In this document: piece after piece, positions 1-8,317 of the stretch | Layout of the letters: every line of letters starts with the position of its first letter | Position numbering within the stretch: the stretch's first letter is position 1 | DNA from: UBA4312 sp002394635 | Lineage (GTDB): Bacteria > Bacillota_I > Bacilli_A > Erysipelotrichales > Erysipelotrichaceae | DNA length: 45,025 bases | Direction: 5' to 3' | Assembly: GCA_946539765.1 (NCBI GenBank) | Contig: CAMNHO010000013.1 | Location: 1-45,025 of the forward strand | Notes under the pieces: model-generated | Told to the model about the DNA's origin: nothing | The model's input: the letters and a program-made list of their open reading frames with translations, nothing else | Database searches by the model: none | Program-made: the position numbers and the translations under genes

Positions 1-41
1 TTCAAAGACCGTGCCCCCAGGCTCTCCCTGAGCGCTTACTT

Positions 42-70
42 ATACTATCAAATATCGATTTACTTTTCAA
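42..70 (-). promoter_or_regulatory. Strong sigma-A-type promoter at the window edge
   Basis: On the minus strand TTGAAA (65-70) is followed after exactly 17 bases by TAGTAT (42-47). The predicted start is near 34-37, so only about 35 nt of transcript lie in the window before it runs off at base 1. That stretch is much more GC-rich than its surroundings, contains GGGAGAGCC and GGGGGCACGG, and has no start codon with a ribosome binding site, which suggests the start of a structured RNA or leader. The family cannot be decided from so little sequence. Confidence 0.55.
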
Positions 71-154
71 CTACTTTTTTTATTTTTTTCATATATTTAT
101 TTATCCATTATTAAATATAATTTGTAAACCCTTTCTTTCCGTCCTTTCTCATTT

Positions 155-179
155 AAAAAGCGGGAGTTTCCCGCTTTTT
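155..179 (-). terminator. Intrinsic terminator after the 113-aa gene
   Basis: A perfect 11-bp stem (155-165 with 169-179, arm AAAAAGCGGGA, 3-nt loop) follows the stop at 197. The A-rich left arm becomes a U-run on the minus strand, and the stem is symmetric enough to act in both directions. Confidence 0.85.
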
Positions 180-196
180 ATTGTTTTTTATACATT

Positions 197-538
197 TTAA
201 TTCATATCTATTTTCTTTTTTATTTTTTTTGCAATTCTTTTATCCTCATCATATTCTTTTGTTCCGTAGCGTACTTTATGATTTGATATATAGGCATAGA
301 CCGTTTCTTTATTTTTAAGCTTTATGATCAATCCAATATAGCAAGCTGGTGGTCGCAACCATCCGGTTTGTACCCATGCATCATAGATGACATGGCTAAA
401 AGGTTTTGATTTTCCTTTAAAATGCGCATCTTCAAATTGTATCGTACACTCTTCTATCTCATCCAAGGAATAGGTCCCTTGCGCTCCTTTATTTATGACC
501 AGCAGCCGATCCTCCTCATTGATTATTACGTTATCCAT
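197..538 (-). CDS. Hypothetical 113-aa protein
   Basis: I do not recognise this protein. It is a soluble, single-domain-sized polypeptide with alternating hydrophobic strands in the first 90 residues (for example RLLVINKGAQGTYS and CYIGLIIKLKNKETVYAYI) and a strongly basic C-terminal tail ending KKIKKKIDMN. It has no signal peptide or membrane segment. The strand-rich pattern recalls small PH-like or DUF-type Firmicutes proteins, but that is only an impression. The start is supported by AAAGGAACC about 10 nt upstream of the ATG. It is flanked by a terminator on each side, so it is probably monocistronic. Confidence 0.7.
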   Translation of the reverse strand: MDNVIINEEDRLLVINKGAQGTYSLDEIEECTIQFEDAHFKGKSKPFSHVIYDAWVQTGWLRPPACYIGLIIKLKNKETVYAYISNHKVRYGTKEYDEDKRIAKKIKKKIDMN

Positions 539-803
539 TGTCTAGAGGTTCCTTTCTATCCTCTCTATTTGAAATCAAACGCATATTTTATATACAAAAT
601 AAAAATACTTAATCCTTACGTTCATTTTTATTGCCAAAAATTTTCCTGTCTCTTGAATCCTTATTACACGAAAAAATGGATGAGAGACTTACTACTTATA
701 CAGTACATCTTGGTCATATATTCATATACCCAAATAATTTATATTTAAACCCAAAAAAAACAAAAAGCTCTTATCTCAAGGAATCCCTTGTGTTCGAGCT
801 TTT
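539..803. other. 265-bp intergenic region
   Basis: AT-rich spacer between the 113-aa gene and the HAD phosphatase. Apart from the HAD terminator at its right end I see only very short open frames without ribosome binding sites. A promoter for the 113-aa gene must lie here; TATAAA-like sequence near 590-600 is a candidate, but its -35 is poor. Confidence 0.5.
763..803 (-). terminator. Terminator of the HAD phosphatase gene
   Basis: Arms AAAAGCTC (763-770) and GAGCTTTT (796-803) enclose a second small stem (AAGG/CCTT). A U-rich run follows on the minus strand. The hairpin abuts the TAG stop codon at 804-806. Confidence 0.8.
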
Positions 804-1625
804 CTATTTTTTATTTGTGATTTGTATCATATGCCGGCTTACACTGTACTGTCGGCTGTCTCCGATAATCGTATTCGCTTTCTTCTTAGCTTGATCCATA
901 CCATCGATGGGTGCATAGGAATGTTCAAAGGCCTCCAGCATAGAAAGATCATTCAGACCGTCCCCATATACAGCTGTTTCACTCTCTTTAATTCCTAAGA
1001 GTTGGCATAATACCCGGACGGCATTCCCTTTATTCACCTGTTTATGTGTGATTTCAAAACAATCCGGCATAAAAGGTGTATTGACGATTGATTCAGAATG
1101 GTTCCGGATCCATCGGTCAACTTGTTTTCCTGTTTTTTCCAATGGCCAGGAATTAATTTTATAAATTGGCTGGCTTAATATATCTTCTTGGGTACTGTCA
1201 AACACATACTGTGCTTCCAGCATCTGTAATACCGATGGATGTACTTCCCCATTCCAGAAGCTGTTATTCTCCAATTCCTTCCGTTTTCTTTCTTTGGAAT
1301 ACAAAGAGTACTTAGCATGGAGTCCGACATATTCAAAATTTACCTGTGGAAACGTTGCCATCAACTCCTCAATAATGGAAGGCTGTATCGCTTTTTGATA
1401 AATGATCTGTCCATCCGGATCAACAATCACTGCCCCGTTCATGCATATACGGTAGATAGGACGGTTACCGATATCCAAGGTTGATTTGGTATCTCTTCCT
1501 GTCGCAAAGCAGATGACACAGCCGGTTTTTAAGACTTGATCCATATTGTGAAGGATCGTCGGATCCATCATATGCTGGGCATTCAACAATGTTCCATCCA
1601 GATCGGTCGCAATCAAACGTATCAT
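804..1625 (-). CDS. HAD-superfamily phosphatase (Cof/YidA-like, type IIB cap)
   Basis: A 273-residue member of the Cof-type HAD phosphatases, which dephosphorylate sugar phosphates and related metabolites in the cytosol. Motif I is DLDGTLL near residue 8 (nucleophile and acid/base Asp), motif II is CFATGRD, the conserved Lys lies in HKQVNKGNAV, and motif IV is VYGDGLNDLSML. The large insert between motifs II and III is the C2 cap of this family. The reading frame is open 29 codons further upstream, but GGGGGA sits 7 nt before the ATG at 1625 and the protein then starts MIRLIATDLDGT, as the family does. A TATAAT at 1648-1653 with a weak -35 lies between this gene and the upstream terminator, so it probably has its own promoter. 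The substrate is unknown. Confidence 0.9.
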   Translation of the reverse strand: MIRLIATDLDGTLLNAQHMMDPTILHNMDQVLKTGCVICFATGRDTKSTLDIGNRPIYRICMNGAVIVDPDGQIIYQKAIQPSIIEELMATFPQVNFEYVGLHAKYSLYSKERKRKELENNSFWNGEVHPSVLQMLEAQYVFDSTQEDILSQPIYKINSWPLEKTGKQVDRWIRNHSESIVNTPFMPDCFEITHKQVNKGNAVRVLCQLLGIKESETAVYGDGLNDLSMLEAFEHSYAPIDGMDQAKKKANTIIGDSRQYSVSRHMIQITNKK

Positions 1626-1673
1626 AGATTTTCCCCCTATGCCCCTTATTATATCGAATTGAAAAGGTTGAAA

Positions 1674-1694
1674 AAAGCCCGTTGCCCGGGCTTT
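1674..1694 (-). terminator. Terminator after the CinA-like gene
   Basis: An 8-bp GC-rich stem (AAAGCCCG 1674-1681 with CGGGCTTT 1687-1694) ends in a U-run on the minus strand. Its right arm overlaps the TAA stop of the upstream gene. Confidence 0.8.
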
Positions 1695-2493
1695 ATCCTT
1701 TGTCTTCTTCAATTCTTTGTATCAGATGTTCCCCGATTCTTTCCTTACACTTGGTAAGAACCGGCTGTATCTTTTCCAGAGCTTTTGTGCGGTTGGCTGC
1801 CTTGGCTGTAATACGTACTAAATTGCCATCCTCTTTTGTATATGTCGCAACCGTGGGATTGGTCAGATCCAGCAATTCCGCCAGACGGTCGGCCACCGGG
1901 GCTTCCCCGACTTCGATGACAGCGGCATGGTCAAAATCCAGCAGTTGAATGGTCACAGAAACCAGCACCTGTTCACTGATTTTTTTTAGGTATGGAATGC
2001 AGTACGTTTCAAACATCGGTTCCATTTCCTTCGGAGGTCCCGGCAACAGAATGCATATCCTTTCCTGATTCTCCATGATGCAGCCCGGAGCCAGGCCATT
2101 GTGATTATATAGAATCAGAGAATCTGTCGGGACATAGGCCTGCTTGATCAAACTTTGCAGTAATGATTGCTTATTGACTTTCTTTAGCGTATTGGCCATC
2201 ATGTCCACGGCCTTTTGATCCAGGATCAGCTGTTTACCAAAATAAGCGGCGATTCTTTCCTTTGTCAGATCATCCTTGGTCGGTCCCAGTCCTCCGGTCA
2301 TAATGGTCATATCGGCTCTTGTATACGCTACATCCAAAACATTTTTGATCCGATCCGGATTATCTCCTACAACTGTCTGGTAATGCACCTCAATGCCTAG
2401 AGCTGCCAGATGTTTGGCCAGGTATCGAGCATTGGTATTGACAATATCCCCTAGAAGCAATTCGGTTCCTACACTGATGATCTCTGCAATCAT
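1693..2493 (-). CDS. CinA N-terminal (MoCF/MoaB-like) domain protein, short form
   Basis: The protein matches the molybdopterin-binding-like half of CinA: IISVGTELLLGDIVNTNARYL at the N-terminus, TGGLGPTKDDLT, and LLPGPPKEMEPMF, which bind nucleotide or pterin-like ligands. In CinA proteins this domain acts as an ADP-ribose/NAD-derivative pyrophosphatase, and a C-terminal domain acts as nicotinamide mononucleotide deamidase. Here the protein stops at 266 residues, after the small middle domain, so the deamidase is absent; full CinA is roughly 410 residues. Its ATG overlaps the stop of the upstream hydrolase by 4 nt, so the two are translationally coupled. An ADP-ribose-type pyrophosphatase role is inferred; a molybdenum-cofactor role is unlikely, as no other moa/mog gene is nearby. 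Confidence 0.85.
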   Translation of the reverse strand: MIAEIISVGTELLLGDIVNTNARYLAKHLAALGIEVHYQTVVGDNPDRIKNVLDVAYTRADMTIMTGGLGPTKDDLTKERIAAYFGKQLILDQKAVDMMANTLKKVNKQSLLQSLIKQAYVPTDSLILYNHNGLAPGCIMENQERICILLPGPPKEMEPMFETYCIPYLKKISEQVLVSVTIQLLDFDHAAVIEVGEAPVADRLAELLDLTNPTVATYTKEDGNLVRITAKAANRTKALEKIQPVLTKCKERIGEHLIQRIEEDKG

Positions 2494-3413
2494 AATTCCT
2501 CCTCTATACTATCGTACATGATAAATTTAATGATTTCCTGCCGGCTGAACTCCAGGGCATCCAGGGAATCCTTACGGGAATCGTTAAGCCTTTTGTACAT
2601 TTTACCAATCAAAGGAAGGGCCCGGTAAACCCAAGGATGATGTTTGCGGTTTGGCATCATGCCGACCAGATGCCCTGCATTTTTGAAAATCAGGATCCGG
2701 ACATTGGTTTTCTTTGCCAGATCCATCTTCTTTTTCATCATCTGGATCGAATAGAATGAAGGCCACATCTCATCTGCACTGCCGGCAATCAACAGCACCT
2801 CCGAAGAGATGGTATCGATTGGCAAGGAGGCTTTCTTTCCTGCTTCCAGATCCATATACGCATCCCGATACGAAAGCCACATGCCCGTGACCTGCATATC
2901 CTGATTTGGATGAGGATAATACCTGCCAGCCTTATATGAAGAAAGGTCCAACGGTATAAACGGAAGGTCTTCCCCTTGTTTTGTGATGACGGAATGATGT
3001 GTACGATGTTTCTTATCTAGACTACCTTCAAAAGCTGCATGGGTCGGAGAACATAAGATCACCTTATCTATGGAGGTATATTTTGCGGTATAGGCTGCAA
3101 AGATCGAACCCATCGACATTCCATACGTACAAAGAGTCTTTGGACATAGGTTTTCCTTTATCCAATCCGCTGCTTTCACGCACATCTCGATGGGGATGCG
3201 GTCCGGTCCTTTCGGTAATCCCGAGGCACCAAACAAGGAAACCGCCATCCCAATGATCCCGTAATCAGCAAACGCTTCCGCGATCTGTATACCAGGTAGA
3301 AGACTTTTTTCTCCGCCCGCAAAGATCAGTACCGCTTTGCTACTTTTCACATTCGGTCTAACAAGATGTCCGGTAAAACCATGTTCTTTATATGTAAAAT
3401 GTTGATATTTCAT
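2490..3413 (-). CDS. Alpha/beta hydrolase (BAAT C-terminal / acyl-CoA thioesterase-like)
   Basis: A 307-residue cytosolic alpha/beta hydrolase. The nucleophile elbow is YGMSMGS (Ser near residue 100), the acid is in AGSADEMWPS and the catalytic His is in NAGHLVGMM. The arrangement, with FAGG as oxyanion strand and a long insert before the Asp, resembles the BAAT_C/dienelactone-type esterases of Firmicutes. Family members with Cys as nucleophile are acyltransferases; Ser here favours esterase or thioesterase activity. AGGAAAGAGG lies 6 nt before the ATG at 3413; the 17 codons further upstream have no such site. It overlaps the CinA-like gene by 4 nt. The substrate is unknown. Confidence 0.8.
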   Translation of the reverse strand: MKYQHFTYKEHGFTGHLVRPNVKSSKAVLIFAGGEKSLLPGIQIAEAFADYGIIGMAVSLFGASGLPKGPDRIPIEMCVKAADWIKENLCPKTLCTYGMSMGSIFAAYTAKYTSIDKVILCSPTHAAFEGSLDKKHRTHHSVITKQGEDLPFIPLDLSSYKAGRYYPHPNQDMQVTGMWLSYRDAYMDLEAGKKASLPIDTISSEVLLIAGSADEMWPSFYSIQMMKKKMDLAKKTNVRILIFKNAGHLVGMMPNRKHHPWVYRALPLIGKMYKRLNDSRKDSLDALEFSRQEIIKFIMYDSIEEEL

Positions 3414-3444
3414 TTGTATCCTCTTTCCTGATTCTATAAGAAAG

Positions 3445-3468
3445 CTCTTTGTCCCATTGAACAAAGAG
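3445..3468 (-). terminator. Terminator after the GH5 gene
   Basis: An 8-bp perfect stem (CTCTTTGT 3445-3452 with ACAAAGAG 3461-3468) stands just after the GH5 stop. The following minus-strand bases are only moderately U-rich, so some read-through into the hydrolase gene is likely. Confidence 0.6.
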
Positions 3469-3475
3469 TATTTTC

Positions 3476-4510
3476 TTAAAGATACGGAATCATTTTTTCT
3501 TTAATGGGTGCATAGTGTTCATCCGTCAATCCAAAGTCTTTTTTCTTATAGGTCCAAAGAGCACGGCCAATCTGGTATTTTTCAAATACAGTATGGATAT
3601 CCTTTAACCAGTTCACTGTTGAATCCAGGGGAGCCTGGTCGATCACCCCATATTCACCACAGTATAAAGGCACATTGTTGGCTTGTGCATGAGCAATTGC
3701 TTTGGAAAACAATTCTTCAAAGAAAGCTGGCGAGGTTCTGTCCCCATGGGAAATGTGGATAGCTCCGGCATGTTCCTCGGATAAGAATGCTGATTTTTCC
3801 TTTAACGTCTCTATCGAACAAGGATATTCTACCACCAGGTCCTTGGGCATGTTTTCTACCCAGTAGGCTTTCTGATGAGTGAATACCAATGGTTCATAAC
3901 AATGGAAATTATAAACCATGTACTCATCCATAGGCGCCGGCAGATCCGGTACACAACGCACATTGTTGTAGTAGACGCCTCCAACTATTACATATGTTTC
4001 CGGTGTGATCTTATGGATTTCTTTGATGGCACGTAAGGCAATCGCATTCCATTCATTTCGGATTTCTCCGGAAATCACTTCATTCAAAAGCTCAAACGCA
4101 ATATCTTTATCGTTTCCGTAGCGTTTGGCCAGACGTTTCCACAATGTGATAAACCGATCCTGTAATGCCTCCTCTTTAAAAAACGCTTCTCTGTCTTCAA
4201 TCTCAATCAACGGATCAAAGGTATAGCCGAATGTATGATGCAGGTCCAGGATCAGATGCAGCCCATACTTTTTGCACCATTGGACACAATGATCAATGTA
4301 TTGATATCCAGCCATCTTTTCATTTCCCTGCTCATCTTCGATGATAGTGTAATCAATAGGTAAACGTACATGATCCAGCCCCATCCGGGCAATGTCCTTG
4401 ATATCCTGCTCAACGATAAATGTATCGAAGTATTCTTTTGTATCTTTATCAAACTGGGATAACCATCCTCCCAGATTGATTCCTCTTTGAAATCCTTTAA
4501 ACTGTTTCAT
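3476..4510 (-). CDS. Intracellular glycoside hydrolase family 5 (cellulase-like)
   Basis: A 344-residue GH5-type (beta/alpha)8 glycosidase. It opens with GFQRGINLGGWLSQ, typical of glucanase/exo-1,3-glucanase-like GH5 proteins, has DHVRLPID and LILDLHH, the acid/base Glu in FELLNE (E144) and the nucleophile Glu in YCGEYGV (E286), and ends in the RALWTYKKKDFG strand. There is no signal peptide, so it probably cleaves short beta-glucosides already imported. AAGGAGA lies 8 nt before the chosen ATG, with no site at the ATG nine codons earlier. The gene follows the MsmX-like ATPase after a terminator, and may be co-expressed with the sugar importer by read-through. Exact specificity cannot be read from the sequence. 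Confidence 0.88.
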   Translation of the reverse strand: MKQFKGFQRGINLGGWLSQFDKDTKEYFDTFIVEQDIKDIARMGLDHVRLPIDYTIIEDEQGNEKMAGYQYIDHCVQWCKKYGLHLILDLHHTFGYTFDPLIEIEDREAFFKEEALQDRFITLWKRLAKRYGNDKDIAFELLNEVISGEIRNEWNAIALRAIKEIHKITPETYVIVGGVYYNNVRCVPDLPAPMDEYMVYNFHCYEPLVFTHQKAYWVENMPKDLVVEYPCSIETLKEKSAFLSEEHAGAIHISHGDRTSPAFFEELFSKAIAHAQANNVPLYCGEYGVIDQAPLDSTVNWLKDIHTVFEKYQIGRALWTYKKKDFGLTDEHYAPIKEKMIPYL

Positions 4511-4557
4511 ACATATTTTCTCCTTCGACAGAATCATAACATGTTTGATGAAAAAGA

Positions 4558-4583
4558 AAACAGCTTTCCGAAAAAAGCTGTTT
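4558..4583 (-). terminator. Terminator of the sugar transport operon
   Basis: A 9-bp stem (AAACAGCTT 4558-4566 with AAGCTGTTT 4575-4583) lies directly after the ATPase stop, with an A-rich left flank that becomes a U-run on the minus strand. Confidence 0.85.
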
Positions 4584-4588
4584 CTCTA

Positions 4589-5758
4589 CTAAAACTCTAA
4601 ATTTTTCTGCGTTGTCTTATCAAATACGTGTACGACATTTCCACTGAATGTAAACTGGATGTCCTGCCCGATCTGAGGGAAGTCCTGTGGTTCCATATTT
4701 AAAGTCTGCAGGATAATAATGCCATCTTTTCCACATGCGTTCATATGCAGATGGATGGAAGACCCCATCATTTCGCTTACATCCACAGTGCCATGAATTG
4801 TCTTTCCTTCTTCTTTTCCTAATTCAATATGCTCCGGACGTACACCAATCGTTACATCCTGTTCTTCCACATTCTGCTTGCGAAGATTGGCTTGTTTTTC
4901 ATCACTCAAGACAATTTCAGCTCCTTCAAGAGCAACTGCGTATTGTCCTTGTCCATTCTTGATTAACTTTCCATCATAGAAGTTCATCTGCGGTACCCCG
5001 ATGAATCCAGCTACAAACATGTTGGCAGGATTGTCATAGACCTCCTGTGGTGTACCAATCTGCTGAATGACACCATCCTTCATGATCACGATGCGATCTC
5101 CTAAAGTCATCGCTTCTGTCTGATCATGCGTTACGTAGATAAAAGTTGTATCAATACGCTGACGTAATTTAATAATTTCAGCACGCATCTGATTACGCAG
5201 CTTTGCATCCAGATTGGATAACGGTTCATCCATCAACAAAACCTTTGGTTCACGGACGATTGCACGACCGATAGCCACACGTTGTCTTTGCCCTCCAGAT
5301 AATGCTTTTGGTTTTCTTTCCAGATATTCGGTGATTCCCAGGATCTCGGCTGCTTCATCCACTTTTTTGCGCATCTCCTCTTTGGAAGCGCCACGAAGCT
5401 TTAAAGGGAATTCCATATTCTGTCGCACGGTTTTATGCGGATACAATGCATAGCTTTGGAATACCATCGCAATATCACGATCCTTCGGAGCTACATCATT
5501 GACTTTCTTACCATCAATCAGCAACTCTCCCCGCGTGATTTCTTCCAGACCGGCTACCATTCGTAACGTTGTGGATTTTCCGCATCCACTTGGACCGACC
5601 AATACAATAAATTCTTTATCTTTAATTTCAAGGTTAAAATCCTGTACAGCCAATACCCCTTCTTCGGTGACTTTCAGATTGTTTACCGGCTTTTTCTTTT
5701 TCTTTTTTCCATCATTTGGATATACTTTTACTATGTGTTTTAAACTGACTGTTGCCAT
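4589..5758 (-). CDS. MsmX/UgpC-type ABC transporter ATPase (CUT1 sugar importer)
   Basis: The ATPase that energises carbohydrate-uptake (CUT1) importers. Walker A is GPSGCGKST, the signature is LSGGQRQR, Walker B is VLLMDEP, and the H-loop is VTHDQTEA. The roughly 140-residue C-terminal TOBE/OB region (VRPEHIELG) is present, giving 389 residues in all. An oddity is the lysine-rich insertion DGKKKKKKPVNNLKV (residues 16-30) between the first strand and Walker A, encoded by an A-rich tract. MsmX-like ATPases often serve several importers; this one is the last gene of the operon with LacI and 4-alpha-glucanotransferase, 17 nt after malQ, with AAGGAGA as ribosome binding site. Confidence 0.93.
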   Translation of the reverse strand: MATVSLKHIVKVYPNDGKKKKKKPVNNLKVTEEGVLAVQDFNLEIKDKEFIVLVGPSGCGKSTTLRMVAGLEEITRGELLIDGKKVNDVAPKDRDIAMVFQSYALYPHKTVRQNMEFPLKLRGASKEEMRKKVDEAAEILGITEYLERKPKALSGGQRQRVAIGRAIVREPKVLLMDEPLSNLDAKLRNQMRAEIIKLRQRIDTTFIYVTHDQTEAMTLGDRIVIMKDGVIQQIGTPQEVYDNPANMFVAGFIGVPQMNFYDGKLIKNGQGQYAVALEGAEIVLSDEKQANLRKQNVEEQDVTIGVRPEHIELGKEEGKTIHGTVDVSEMMGSSIHLHMNACGKDGIIILQTLNMEPQDFPQIGQDIQFTFSGNVVHVFDKTTQKNLEF

Positions 5759-5775
5759 TGTTCCCTAATCTCTCC

Positions 5776-7266
5776 TTAACTATTTGATGCTCTTCCATAC
5801 AAATGCATCCATCTGGCCAGTTTTTCGACCAGTTTCTGATCATATGTCTTTTGTTTATATCTCCATACCCAATTATTTCCAAGTGTAGATGGTGTATTGA
5901 TCCGCGCTTTATTATCAAGTCCTAATAAGTCGGCAAACTGGATGATTGCCACATCCGATACGCTCATATAGACCGCGCGGATCATCCCCCAGTGATAACC
6001 TTCTTGTTCGCTTAGATGCAAATACTCGATGGCGTGATCACGATACTCTTGCGGCGCACTTTCCATCCATCCCATAATGGTTTCATTATCATGCGTGCCG
6101 GCATAGGCAATCGAATTGCGAATATAACAATGCGGTAAATACCCACTGCCTGTATCACGAGGGTCAAAGCCAAACAATAGAACTCTCATACCCGGATACC
6201 CGGTCTGTTCTAACATCTGTTTCACATCTTCGGTTAGATACCCCAGATCTTCGGCAATGATGTCCGGATGACCTAGCTGTTTGTCAACGGCATGGAATAG
6301 ATCAATGCCCGGACCCTTGCACCAGGTTCCGTTCCGGGCATCCGTCTGTTCGGCATCGATAACATAATACGATTCAAAGCCACGAAAATGATCGATACGC
6401 AGAACATCATAGAAACGCAGCTGCTGTCGGATCCTATCGATCCACCATTGATAGTTCTGTTCCTTCATGAATTCCCAGTTATAAACAGGGTTCCCCCAAA
6501 GCTGTCCGTCTGCACTGAACCCATCCGGCGGTACACCAGCCACCTTTTTAGGGATTCCGTTATCATCCAGTAAGAACTGATCCGGATGCGCCCATACATC
6601 CACACTGTCCCTAGCGGCATAGATGGGTAGATCGCCAATGATCTGAATGCCGTGATCATGTGCATATTGCTTCAGATCCTGCCATTGTTGATAGAATAAA
6701 TACTGCACACCTTGCCAAAAAAGAATGTCTTCGGCCTTCTCTTTCTTCAATTCATCAAGTGTAGCTTGTTCGCGCATTCGATATGGCATCGGCCATTGTT
6801 CAATGCTGGATTGCCCTTGCAGGGTCTTGATTGTCATGTATAATGCATAATCGGTCAACCAATACGCTTCTTTTTCTGCAAATGTCTGAAATTCGTCTTT
6901 TTGTTGTTCCAACATCCGTTTGACAGCTTTTTTTAAAACATCACTACGATATATATACAAAGTTCCATAATCCACGGTTTCCGGATCGGTTGTCCATGGA
7001 ATGGAAATAAATTCTTCTTTTTTTAAATAACCCTTTTGTTCCAACAAATCCAAATCAATAAAATACGGATTGCCTGCATAGGAAGAAAAGGAGGAATACG
7101 GAGAATTCCCATAGCCCGTAGGCCCTATAGGTAAGATCTGCCAATACGTCTGTTTCGTCTGTTCCAGAAAATCAATAAAGTCTCTGGCAGCTTGCCCCAT
7201 GGTGCCTATCCCATAAGGAGAAGGCAAAGACGAAATCGGCATCAATATTCCGGCACTTCGCTTCAT
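5776..7266 (-). CDS. malQ: 4-alpha-glucanotransferase (amylomaltase, GH77)
   Basis: A 496-residue GH77 enzyme that transfers alpha-1,4-glucan segments between maltodextrins in the cytosol and releases glucose. Diagnostic pieces are SSLPSPYGIGT near the N-terminus, the nucleophile Asp in RIDHFRGFESYY, the acid/base Glu in IIAEDLG, and the third carboxylate in GTHDNET, with PGMRVLLFGFDP between. The length matches the family. The start at 7266 has AAAGGAG at good spacing and gives MKRSAGILMPISSLPS, the usual N-terminus; two earlier in-frame starts overlap the LacI stop and lack a site. Its place directly after the LacI regulator and before MsmX makes maltodextrin the likely substrate of the whole locus. 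Confidence 0.95.
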   Translation of the reverse strand: MKRSAGILMPISSLPSPYGIGTMGQAARDFIDFLEQTKQTYWQILPIGPTGYGNSPYSSFSSYAGNPYFIDLDLLEQKGYLKKEEFISIPWTTDPETVDYGTLYIYRSDVLKKAVKRMLEQQKDEFQTFAEKEAYWLTDYALYMTIKTLQGQSSIEQWPMPYRMREQATLDELKKEKAEDILFWQGVQYLFYQQWQDLKQYAHDHGIQIIGDLPIYAARDSVDVWAHPDQFLLDDNGIPKKVAGVPPDGFSADGQLWGNPVYNWEFMKEQNYQWWIDRIRQQLRFYDVLRIDHFRGFESYYVIDAEQTDARNGTWCKGPGIDLFHAVDKQLGHPDIIAEDLGYLTEDVKQMLEQTGYPGMRVLLFGFDPRDTGSGYLPHCYIRNSIAYAGTHDNETIMGWMESAPQEYRDHAIEYLHLSEQEGYHWGMIRAVYMSVSDVAIIQFADLLGLDNKARINTPSTLGNNWVWRYKQKTYDQKLVEKLARWMHLYGRASNS

Positions 7267-7279
7267 ACCGGGCTCCTTT

Positions 7280-8293
7280 CTATCCATGATACTCGCTGAC
7301 ACTCTCTCCTTCGACAAAGGTAAAAGGAATCAGTTCATGGACTGGTTCATATTTACAATGAATACGCAGCAACAGATCCTCTACGCCTCGTTTGGCCAGG
7401 ACATCGATATCCTGACGGATCGTTGCAATCCTAGGAACCGCATACTGGCCATGCTTGATTCCATCATAGCCAATAATGGATATATCTTCCGGCACCCGTT
7501 TTCCACTATCAGCCAAGGCACGCATGGCACCGATGGCTATCGTATCGCTAAGCGCAAAGATAGCGGTAAGTTCCGGAAACTGTTTCAGGAGCACTTTTGC
7601 CCCTCGATATCCCTCTTCAAATGAATAACGTGTTCCAATATATTGTTTTTTTACATCAAATGATATGTTATTGTCTTTCAGCAATGAGAAACAGGCCTCC
7701 ACTCTTCGGTTGGATGTCTGTGACAATTCCGTTGATCCGCCAATGACGCCGATCTTGGTGTGATGATGATCCAGAAGATACTGTACAGCCCGCCTAGCCG
7801 CTTTCCAGTCATCGGTCGAAAAGCTGGATAAATTATCGATTGCTCCGGAATCTACGTGATTGGTCAACATGACACAAGGAACTTTGATAGCTTTAAAATC
7901 CTCGTTAAAATCCATCAGATTGCCACCGAGAAAGATATAGCCTTTCGGTTTTCTTTCCTTAGCGATGCCGATAGCCGCCTGTACAGAATTGGCATTTTCA
8001 TTCAAATAGAATACCGCTGCTTCTTCCCCTCCAGCACGCAGATGTTCTTCGATCCGCTCTACCAGACTGGCGAAAAAAGCGTTCTCATGCCCGGAAATGA
8101 CGACCGCAATCGCAGTCCCAACGGTCTGTTTCAAATTCTTTGCGTTTTTATTCGGCAGATACTGTTCCTGCTCAATGATCTCAGAGATCTTTTTTCTGGC
8201 TGTATCGCTCACATCCGGGTGATTATTGATGACCCTGGATACGGTCCCGATACTATATCCCGATAAACGCGCAATGTCTTTGATGGTTGCCAT
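7280..8293 (-). CDS. LacI-family transcriptional regulator
   Basis: A 337-residue LacI-type repressor. The N-terminal helix-turn-helix with hinge helix is MATIKDIARLSGYSIGTVSR, followed by NHPDVSDTARKKI; the remainder is a periplasmic-binding-like effector domain with ISIIGYDGIKHGQYAVPRIAT near the C-terminus. The start at 8293 is preferred because GAAGG lies 7 nt upstream, while it would be only 1-2 nt from the earlier ATG at 8299. The gene sits between the permeases and malQ, so it probably autoregulates the operon. Two AAACGTTT-centred operators in front of the binding-protein gene are its likely targets. The inducer is presumably a maltodextrin or related sugar. Confidence 0.93.
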   Translation of the reverse strand: MATIKDIARLSGYSIGTVSRVINNHPDVSDTARKKISEIIEQEQYLPNKNAKNLKQTVGTAIAVVISGHENAFFASLVERIEEHLRAGGEEAAVFYLNENANSVQAAIGIAKERKPKGYIFLGGNLMDFNEDFKAIKVPCVMLTNHVDSGAIDNLSSFSTDDWKAARRAVQYLLDHHHTKIGVIGGSTELSQTSNRRVEACFSLLKDNNISFDVKKQYIGTRYSFEEGYRGAKVLLKQFPELTAIFALSDTIAIGAMRALADSGKRVPEDISIIGYDGIKHGQYAVPRIATIRQDIDVLAKRGVEDLLLRIHCKYEPVHELIPFTFVEGESVSEYHG

Positions 8294-8317
8294 TTCCATT
8301 CCTTCTTTCTATATGTA

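Noticed and set aside
5690..5715. The A-rich tract in the MsmX-like gene as a frameshift site
   Set aside because: The frame is intact and a lysine-rich insertion at this point occurs in related ATPases.
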